A program made the translations under genes and the position numbers. A stretch of 64,000 bases of DNA from Apricaphanius iberus. Its lineage: Eukaryota; Chordata; Actinopteri; Cyprinodontiformes; Aphaniidae. Within the stretch, counting starts at the first letter, position 1. Every line of letters begins with the position of its first letter. The notes under the pieces were generated by a model that had not been told where the DNA came from, did no database searches, and worked only from the letters and a program-made list of their open reading frames with translations. The DNA lies in contig JAPXFQ010000078.1 in assembly GCA_028564705.1 (NCBI GenBank), positions 2,657,685 to 2,721,684 of the forward strand, given 5' to 3'. Of the stretch, positions 52,801-64,000 are shown in pieces.

Positions 52801-54952
52801 AATTACTTTCTTCGACGATGAATTTCTCTTATTGTCACACACAACTAGGCAAGACCATGCGCAGATGCACATCTTAAAATTGCAAAAGGTAGTTTGTTTG
52901 GAATGAGCGACTAGTTCTGATATTAGCTACGCGTGGACACAAACTAGAATGAATGCTGTTATGAATCTGTTCTTAACCAGTCTTTAAATGTCAGCATGCG
53001 AAAAGCACTTTCAAGGGAAGCAGTTCTTTTTTTTCTGTTTCTTCAGATGAGCGTTCCCTTTTTGAACCAACTGTTCATATGATACTCACTGTGTGAATTA
53101 AATATTGCAGCATTTTAGATGGACATGTGAAGCCTCTTCACTTGAACACAGTCAAGAATGAACACAATGAATTATTGAACCTCTTGTGAGCTATAAATGA
53201 AATGAATGCTTGAAAAACCTTGACTTTGTGTAACCAGAAGTGCTTGAGCTGAACTGGTGTATTCATAGAATGCTGCCCGGGCCTCAGAGCTAAAACCAGG
53301 GATATAAATGTGCTTCCTACTGAACAATCCACAGTAGTGTGTGTAGCAGTAAGACAGTAGTGTTCGTTACAAATAGAGGGATAGGGAATAACTTTAAGTC
53401 ATCTGAATGTACTTAAAGATGTTTCTTCCATTTGACATCCACTTCTATCATCCTCATCTGGTTTCCATCCTCATTTACCTCATTTCCTCTCTTTTTCCCA
53501 CAACTCTGCTCATCAACGCCCTCAATTTTTTTCCCTCTCTTCTTTCCCCTCTCTTCCTCTGCTCACTGTGCAAAGGACAGGCATACACTTCACTGCCAGC
53601 AGTGATTTATACCGCTTAGGCAAATGAGTGTGGCTTACAGCATGCTGCTCTTTTTTCTGCTTCATCAGTACACATTGCACATAACGCTGGAGCAGGTTGG
53701 AGCCTTTAGGCAGACATACTACCACTGAAATTGATCTAAGAGACAAGCTGGAGGGGGTTCCTCTGCAGCACAATGGGCTGATGTGACTCATTTGTGTGTT
53801 TTGGATGTAGTGCAATGTGTAAATAGGGGTGCCAGTTTTGTAGCTTGTGCACAACAGATACTATTTCCACCATGACCAAAACTGCACGCTAAGGTCCCTC
53901 GTTGACTCACTCATTCACTAGGTATTCCTAAATTGCACTTGAGGTGAAAAAAAATGGGTTCATTTTACTTTTCCTCATAGATTAAACATTATCTTCTGTT
54001 GGGGAAAGATTGCGACTGTTTAAGAATTCAGATGGACAAATGTATTTATTAGCTTAGTATAATGAGACCTATGTTGCATAGAGTAATATTGGAAAAAAAA
54101 CCCTGATATAAATAGTATTCAAAAACATTACTAAAACATTTTTATAATCACTTTTACACAGGGCCTCCCTCTTCTAACAAGTTACACCCTAAGGCGCATA
54201 GAAAAGAGGTTTCTACTCAAGACAGCATTACTGAGAGTCAATTATAAAAGTTTTTGTATATTTCTATTTTGAGACAGATGAGGAAGTAATTTGTTTTGCT
54301 CCACATTGCCAGAAAATTCCATCTGAATCAGTCTAATTGTTGCCAGGAATTAGACTGCATCACTCCATCTGCAGAGGGTTTCAGTATTGCAAATAAAGCA
54401 GTTACTTTATCAAGTGGCAAAGTTTGCAGGTATATTCACATTCGTTTAGCAGCCTTGACGGTATCTTTAAATGTATATAGATGTATATACATCTATATGT
54501 TTGTCAGACTATAAAGGATGTGCATCTAAATATGCTTATATGAAAGCATAGATACATACTTGTGAGTTGTGAACCAATGGTGTTATTTATGGTAAGTACA
54601 TGGTATAGACATGCAAAAATATGAAATAATAAAACAACTAAACACACGTTATGCTAAAAAAAAAATAAAATGATAATAAAAAAAAAACGAAAGGAAAATC
54701 AACTGAAGAATATTGCTAAATATTGGAGAAGCGGCTAGGTATCAATTGGGTTAAGTTTGCTTATTCGCCTTTTGAATATGGTATTTTTTATACACAAAAA
54801 AGATACATTTTTTCTTTTTTATGTGTTTGAAAAAAAAAAATTTCCATTTAAGATGTTAAAATTCTTCAGGATCAAATGACCAAATGTTAATCAGCAGAGT
54901 GAATATTATCTCATAACTTTTTCAGTTTTTAGAATAATATTATTGTATGAAG

Positions 54953-55308
54953 GCTGTGGCGCAGTGACACAGTTGGTAGCACTGTGCCTTGCAGCAAGAA
55001 GGCCTGGGTTTGAATCCCAGCCTGGGGCCTTTATGCATTGAGTTTACATCCTCTCCATGTGCATGTGTGGGTTCCCTCCGGGTTCTCCGGCTTCCTCCCA
55101 CACTCCAAAAACATGACTGTTAGATTAACTGGTGTCTATATTGCCCTTAGGTATGAGTGTGTGCATGGTTGTTTGTCATGTGTGTCTCTGTGTTGCTCTG
55201 GGATGCAAACGCGACTTGTCCAGGTGTACCCCGGCTCCAGGCACCAGCCCCCCCACCCGTGACCCCCTCAAGGATAAGTAGAAAAGATAATGGATGGATG
55301 GATGGATA
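54953..55308 (+). mobile_element. Full-length tRNA-headed SINE with (GGAT)n tail
   Basis: It begins with a tRNA-like head: A-box region TGGCGCAGTGACACAGTTGG, B-box GGTTTGAATCC at 55007-55017. The body follows with GGTTCTCCGGCTTCCTCCCA, TTAGATTAACTGGTG and TAGGTATGAGTGTGTGCATG. It ends in GGATGGATGGATGG. It is the most complete uninterrupted copy in the window and is the reference for the other fragments. ATATT...TGAAG on each side may be a worn target duplication. Confidence 0.9.
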
Positions 55309-56801
55309 TTCTATGCATGAAGCTGCGTACAATGAGTTTTCTTGATAATCTGGATCGTGTTTATAGGGTAAAACAAATTACTTATAATTCTTTGGTGCTT
55401 TGAGCATAACAAATTATGGCTCATCTTGCATTATGTGGCTCAGTAGGTTCGAGCAGACCTGAGCATTTTATGGCCCACCGGTCACATTATTTCATGTCCT
55501 TGACCGGCCGGCAGGAAAAGGGTAAACCTAACAGTCCGCAAGATGTAATTCTGCACCAAAATCCAGAATTGCTGCTTTTATTAAAAGTATATTTTTAAAG
55601 CCGGAAGTTACATAAGCAAACTCATACAATCCTTCAGCTGAGCACTGCAGAAGCAGACTTTGCCCCAGTAAACAAAGAAGAATTTGAGAAATAAAGAAAG
55701 ACGCGTCTGCTTACAGTTAAAAAAGAGCAACGGATAGAGAGTGTAGAGGTTTGCATTGAGATTAGGACCAATGGACTTATTTACAGAAGTCAAAGCTAAA
55801 GTGGTGAGCTCCGTTTTTTTAAAATACTAATGTTTGTGTTAAGTAAAAGTTTCAGTGTAGGTGTTAGCATGTTTTTGATGTGATGCAAAACCTACTAATA
55901 TCAGAAAAATAAAAGGTAGTTATAGTTTATGCATATATGGGAAAATTGTTTTCAACCAACAATATGGCCTTTTTAACAATCACTGATGTTTATTTTGGAC
56001 TTTCAGAAAGCATATGTTTGGCCTGGCCTAGAGGGAAAGGTGTCAACAGACTTTGGTTTTGCAGCAGACAATAACTTTAGGATATTCAGTAATGATGTCT
56101 GCCACAAGCACTGCTCATTTCTAACAGTTTGGGCCACTGGGTTTTTCACTATTATGTTCTTATTAAAAAATAAAACACAAATTCAGTCTAAAAAAACAAA
56201 AACTTCATCAGCCATGGAATTAGTTCAGGACAACATATTTTTTAGATTATATCATTATTTGTCTGATATGTAGAAGCTGCATGAGCACATTTACTGTAAG
56301 TATCTGCTTTAATCTTTATTTTATAGAAGTGTTGCATGAAGTGGAAACAATCTAATTTCTTTTCAGACAGTTTCATCGGCGTTTGATGCATTCTGAACAT
56401 CTGTTCAACACAGGAAAGCATATTTATCAAGAGTGCAACAAATAGTTGGATGCTTCTTCAGGAAATTTGAATATTGAGTATGCTTACTACAGAATTTGTG
56501 CAGATTGATAAGTAAAAATGACTTATTTTGCTTATTTTTCAAATGATACTACAAAGAAGTAAAAGGTATTTATATTATTGTATCAAACAAATCTTCATAG
56601 TTATGCATTTTACCCTAAGGTGCAGTTATGCATTTTACTTTGACATGATGACTTTCATAAAAAAATAAAACAAAATTACGAAAGGCCGGTAGTGTTGCAA
56701 CAAAACAAACAAAAAAGTGTAGTACCGCTGTAGTTTACGTAAAAAAAAGGATCCCAGGTCATGCTGCCTGATTATACAGTGTGTGATGTGTCATATAGTT
56801 A

Positions 56802-57017
<216 letters not shown>

Positions 57018-57906
57018 TCACTATAATCCAGGCCTTTTATGCGTGTTTTCTACCTTAAAACCAAGTTAAAAATGGACCAGTCCTGTGAGTGTGTGCTCTG
57101 TGATTGGGAAGTTGTGTGGATCTTTAGAGCCACAGGGAGGAAAATGAGACTGTATTTTTCCTTCCTTCCTAGGGGATTATCATTGTTCGGAAAAGACTTA
57201 GCTGTTTTAAACCCTAGAGAGATAACACTTCATGTCTTAGTCAGTTGTTTGCAGGACAAGGTATAGGAAACTTAGCCCTGAGGACAAAAAAACACAGGTG
57301 GCTCCGCTTTGAAAAGACAACTCAGGAAACAACAAAAGAACCGTGTTCCTATTTATTTTAAGAATTATTCTGAGGGGAATCTGTATAAATACAAAATAAA
57401 TGCATTGATTATTTGGGCTGGTATATTTCCTGGCTTATTAGGCAACAGAGTAATTATTAGAGAACTGATTCATTAAAATATTTCCACAAATTTTTCTGGT
57501 GATTTGTTTTGGTCTTCTCCTTTCAGGTGGTGATATAGCATGTATACTGTTACTATTCCTGCTAACTGAAGCAGCTTTTCCTTCTTGTACTTCCATTACC
57601 CCTGACAAGCAGAGACATTCGTCATCAAATACGGTGAAAGTCAAGCAAATATAGCAGATATGCCAGCATATCCTTTAGCAACAAAATGGAAATTCTGCTT
57701 GTGAGAGAATAGGATTGTGAACGGCTGGCTTTCCCCAAGTCTCGCTTCTCGTTCACACATTTCCTTCGTCAGCCTCTCTGCTCAGCTTCTCTGTCTTCTT
57801 CTTCCTCCCCTACAGCTCTCTCCCATTTCCCTGCTTGGTTATTTTCCATCGGCTTCCTTCCAGCGTGCTGCCTCACTAAACATCTCTAGAACTAGACTTT
57901 TTTTTA

Positions 57907-57922
57907 CCCCCCCCCCCCCCCC
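57907..57922. repeat. Homopolymer C16
   Basis: Sixteen C are flanked by T-rich runs; the intron RNA would carry G16. Copy number in such a run is prone to sequencing error. Confidence 0.85.
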
Positions 57923-58974
57923 TTTTCTTTTTTGGGTTTTTTTTCCTCTCGTCTTCACTGTACAGCTCTCCTCTATTTTCCCTCCTTGTCAGCCAACTCC
58001 AGATGTCTAATCCATCAACACCTCCTCAAGCTGTGAGCAGCATTGTATGGTGCAATGCATGTGTGAAACAGGAGTGTACGTGCGTTGCTTGCGTGCAGAA
58101 AAAGTTTGAGAAACTAAGTGTGAAGATTAAAGTAATCACAAAGCAATCACAGGCTCGTGCTGGATAAACGTGTCTCAGATTGTGTGCACACGTGTCTCTG
58201 TGAGCTCCTTGCACCTTCAGTGCGCAGCTTCCCCTCACACCTCGGTGGGAAAGCAGCACGGCTGATGAAAATCGTAGGTGTCACGATGAGCGAAGCTGCA
58301 TAAGTGAAACCAAGTCAAAGGCAGATTGCCCGGGAGAATGTGACTCTCTGGACCGTGCGTACTGGCAGCGAGTGGGAAGGGTGTGACATGAAGAATGACA
58401 AACATCATTTTAGAGTTACTGCGCTGCCTTTTAATTAACCTTGTTGCCTTTAGGGGGGTTTGAGTCTGTTGTGGGAAGAGAAAGCAAGGAAAGGGGGTGG
58501 TGGGAGGAAAGAAATTAAGTGTGAAAGAGTGATAGTGTCAGATGGAGATGTAGTGTTGTCTCCTGTCATGACAAAGAACCTCCTTTATCTCAGGAACAAC
58601 TTGAGGCAGTCTCTTGCATCATTGAGAGTATAAAAGAGACAAATCTGTAAACTTAGACTGTAACACTGTAAACAGCCTTCAACTTCCATTCTTATCCCCA
58701 GAAAGAACAGGTTTTTACACCATCCCTCTTAAAGGTCATTGAAAATTACCTGAATTAAAATAAGAGTCCTGGACTCAGAATACAATTATCAGGATTCTAA
58801 GTTTCTCATGTAACAAATCCAAAAGTTTCCAGATTAAGATGTTGTTTTGTTATTTTCCATTTTATTCTGAATATAACAGGAGTGACCAATTAAAATATTA
58901 AAAAAAATACATATTATTACAGAGGTCAGGCTTTAATTATATAACCTGGAAAAAAAATGTAGTGAGACAGGAAA

Positions 58975-59200
58975 GACAGTATAAAAATTGATAAATGAAT
59001 GAATAAAAATGAATGGATGTATACACAGATGAATAGATGGATGAAAAAAATGAACAAACAGACAAGTGGACCCAAGGATTGATAAATGGATGGACATATA
59101 CAGTATGTAATAGATAAACTCCTGATTCATTGGATATATAATAGATCGAAAGACATATGAATGGATAAATGGATGTACAGACTAACAAATGGGTAGGAAA
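58975..59200. repeat. Degenerate (ATGG/ATGA)n simple repeat
   Basis: Irregular GAATGGATG, GATGAATAGATGG and AAATGGATGG units. The minus-strand open frames here are composition artefacts. Confidence 0.7.
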
Positions 59201-60202
59201 ATAACAAAAACTAGGAACTCCATGGATGGCAATAGAACAGGGATTAAAGTCAAGAATAATACAATGTTTTCCTATACTTTTCCAAACCTGGAAAATGCTT
59301 AATTTAGATTGCATATATATAGTAGAACTCCTAAATGAAGCAATTGAGGAAAACGCTAAATCACAGAATACATCATGTCCATAACAAACACATCGACTCT
59401 CGCAAATGACAAACAGCGATGTAAAACTAAGGACAGAATCCTTTACTGAACCAAGGCCAAGTGAGACTGTTTATGCAGTCGAGGGAATGGAGGAAATCTC
59501 TGTGGGATTTCCCGCATGCAAACAAGATAATCCCATCCTATTAGATTACATTAGACTGGACTAGACCAGATTAAATAGGATAACAGAAAACGAGAATCCA
59601 GGGATTGCAGCGGAGCAACAGATTACGGTCCCTCTTAAGAACAACACATCAGTGGGCACCACTCAGACGGGAGTATGAGAAGGGAAAATAAGATGAGGCT
59701 TGTGTTGTTTTAAAAGCATCTCCAGAAGAAGTGCTTTCAGGACTTCACTTTCTGTCCGTAAAACAGGTTTGCATCCAGGACTGAGCGGTATTGTTACCGA
59801 TTTATCCTTTTTATTACAGTGACAACCCAGAAGCCTGGCTATTTATATTGAAAGACACTAAGTAATAGGACAGGTTTAGAGCAAAATGGATGTTTGATAC
59901 ATTTCTTCTATTTCACTCAATGATATCTGTATAATTTCACCTTTACAGTTTGACATTTAGGAAGGTAATTAGCACATCAACCACAGTCACAAGCTATTTA
60001 AAAGGTGTCAGTTTGATTTAGATGGTCTTTTTATTTCTCTTGGCTAAAGCACATTAATCCAATCTCGCAGCTCATTCTATTACAGCATATCTGGAAGGCC
60101 TCCTAGACAGAAGACAGAAGCATTGCAATTTACACATGACCTCAGTAACCTTGTGAAAATCATTCTAAATTAGTTGACTTCCGTTCTTTTAGTGATTTAT
60201 TA

Positions 60203-62884
<2,682 letters not shown>

Positions 62885-63020
62885 AGACAATCATTTTGAA
62901 TCAAACGCAGCTTCTAAAATAACCATCAAGTTACTTTTTTTTTTTTCTCTAAACAACCTGGACGAGGAAACATTGGATTCGCTGGAGTGCTACCTAGACG
63001 AGTGCTTTGATAACATCGTT

Positions 63021-63806
63021 ATGGGTAAGTCACGGAAACCTGCTTCAGATACAACAACGAGCACACCGTCGCAGAAGCGCACTCGTTCCGAGGCTAGCAC
63101 ATCCACCGACTCGCCAGATAGAAGCTACGGCGACATCCTGGACTCAATAGACAAGAAGCTAACCAGCCTGGACGCCCGTCTCGCGCTGGTTGAGGTTCTT
63201 CATAAAGAATTTCAGGCTTTGAGGGAATCGCTGGAGTTCAGCCAACAACAAGTAGCTTCGCTAGTTACAGAAAACCAAACACTAAAAGAAGACGTTAAAA
63301 AACTCACCGAGGGAATGAAGCAGCTGTCTGGAGAAAACAAAAGCTTCAAGGAGTCTATTCTAGACATCCAGGCCCGATCAATGAGGGACAATCTTGTTTT
63401 TTCGGGGATACCAGAGCAGGCTGAGGAAGATGCTGAAGTAGCCGTGCGAAAGTTCATTCAACACCAGCTGAAACTGCCAGACGACACGGTTAAAAGCATA
63501 ACCTTCCATCGGGTTCACCGACTCGGAGGTAAGAAGCCCAACAACACCCGCCCGCGACCAATTGTTGCAAAATTTGAACATTTTAAACAAAAAGAACATG
63601 TCAAAGGACGCGGGAGAGAGCTACGGGGGACGAATTACAGCGTTAATGATCAGTTTCCGAAAGAAATCCTGGACAGAAGACGCGTGTTATTTCCAATTAG
63701 AAAAAAACATATTAGTGAGGGCAGTAGGGCTACGGTTAGTGTGGATAAACTGTATGTTAACGGTCAGCTGTTTAGGGACCCTCAGGTTACTCCTTGGCTT
63801 TATTAG
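63021..63806 (+). CDS. LINE-1-type ORF1 protein, uninterrupted
   Basis: An open frame of 261 codons from ATG at 63021 to TAG encodes an L1 ORF1p-like protein, a trimeric nucleic-acid chaperone that packages LINE-1 RNA. It has a basic, Ser/Thr-rich start (GKSRKPASDTTTSTPSQKRT). A coiled coil with leucine/charged heptads follows at about residues 40-120. The RRM-like core contains SMRDNLVFSGIPE (about 130-142), ITFHRVHRLG and RPRPIVAKFEHFKQKEHV. The C-terminal domain has NYSVNDQFPKEILDRRRVL and ends VTPWLY. Reading is also open upstream to 62886 but has no ATG, so 63021 was chosen; a TTG at 62973 is not a credible start. There are no stops or frameshifts. The reverse-transcriptase ORF2 would lie beyond the window. 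It is antisense to elavl4. Confidence 0.88.
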   Translation: MGKSRKPASDTTTSTPSQKRTRSEASTSTDSPDRSYGDILDSIDKKLTSLDARLALVEVLHKEFQALRESLEFSQQQVASLVTENQTLKEDVKKLTEGMKQLSGENKSFKESILDIQARSMRDNLVFSGIPEQAEEDAEVAVRKFIQHQLKLPDDTVKSITFHRVHRLGGKKPNNTRPRPIVAKFEHFKQKEHVKGRGRELRGTNYSVNDQFPKEILDRRRVLFPIRKKHISEGSRATVSVDKLYVNGQLFRDPQVTPWLY

Positions 63807-64000
63807 TCATATTTAACAGAACCAAGACAGAATTAGCTTTATCAGACAACTATAGTTTTAAAAAAAAGCACAGCTCAGCAGGCTGTTTTTGTTTGTTAAT
63901 GTGGGTAGGGGCAGGGCTGTGCACTTTTTTTTTTTTTCTTTCATTTTTTCTTTTTCACTATTATCTTTCTCACATGTGTACAACCAAATCTCTTTATCAC

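Noticed and set aside
54953..55030. tRNA gene call at the SINE head
   Set aside because: A- and B-box sequences are present but the arms do not form a proper cloverleaf and the region continues into a SINE body; it is a tRNA-derived promoter, not a tRNA.
62973..63020. TTG at 62973 as start of the L1 ORF1
   Set aside because: A eukaryotic ORF1 is expected to start at ATG; the first in-frame ATG is 63021. The upstream open stretch is noted separately.

Overview
This window is nuclear DNA of a ray-finned (teleost) fish, probably a percomorph. It has AT-rich introns, GT-AG splice sites, and many Tc1-like transposon relics, tRNA-headed SINEs with (GGAT)n tails and teleost-type LINE fragments. The species cannot be told from the sequence alone.

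The only host gene I can support is the 3' part of elavl4 (HuD, a neuronal ELAV/Hu RNA-binding protein), on the minus strand. Five exons are visible: 60342-60239 (end of RRM1), 56984-56831 (start of RRM2), 34385-34160 (rest of RRM2 plus hinge), a 39-nt micro-exon at 22574-22536 (hinge) and 17230-16903 (RRM3 and stop). All junctions are canonical and the reading phases join exactly. The first coding exon lies beyond position 64000. Introns are about 3.3, 22.4, 11.6 and 5.3 kb. A long 3' UTR of about 4 kb runs from 16902 to about 12820. It carries AU-rich elements, a UG-repeat tract, a G-quadruplex-capable tract and a credible poly(A) signal at 12840-12835.

Downstream of the gene (1-12800) lies a transposon-dense intergenic region: a TTA-flanked MITE, an R2/R4-like LINE pseudogene, an L2-like LINE relic, a nearly complete Tc1-like element with 213-bp inverted repeats, SINEs, and a Tc1 relic that holds a SINE in a perfect 11-bp target-site duplication. 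The elavl4 introns hold more relics: LINE and Tc1/mariner fragments, a 35-bp-TIR element with a 7-bp duplication, a 21-bp-TIR element containing a fossil THAP-like first exon, an R2/R4-like endonuclease fragment and SINEs. At the right edge is an uninterrupted LINE-1-type ORF1 (63021-63806) lying antisense to elavl4.

I found no novel multi-gene system. The most useful leads are the regulatory RNA features of the elavl4 3' UTR, the THAP fossil and the datable nested insertions. Large parts of the introns show nothing I can recognise by reading.
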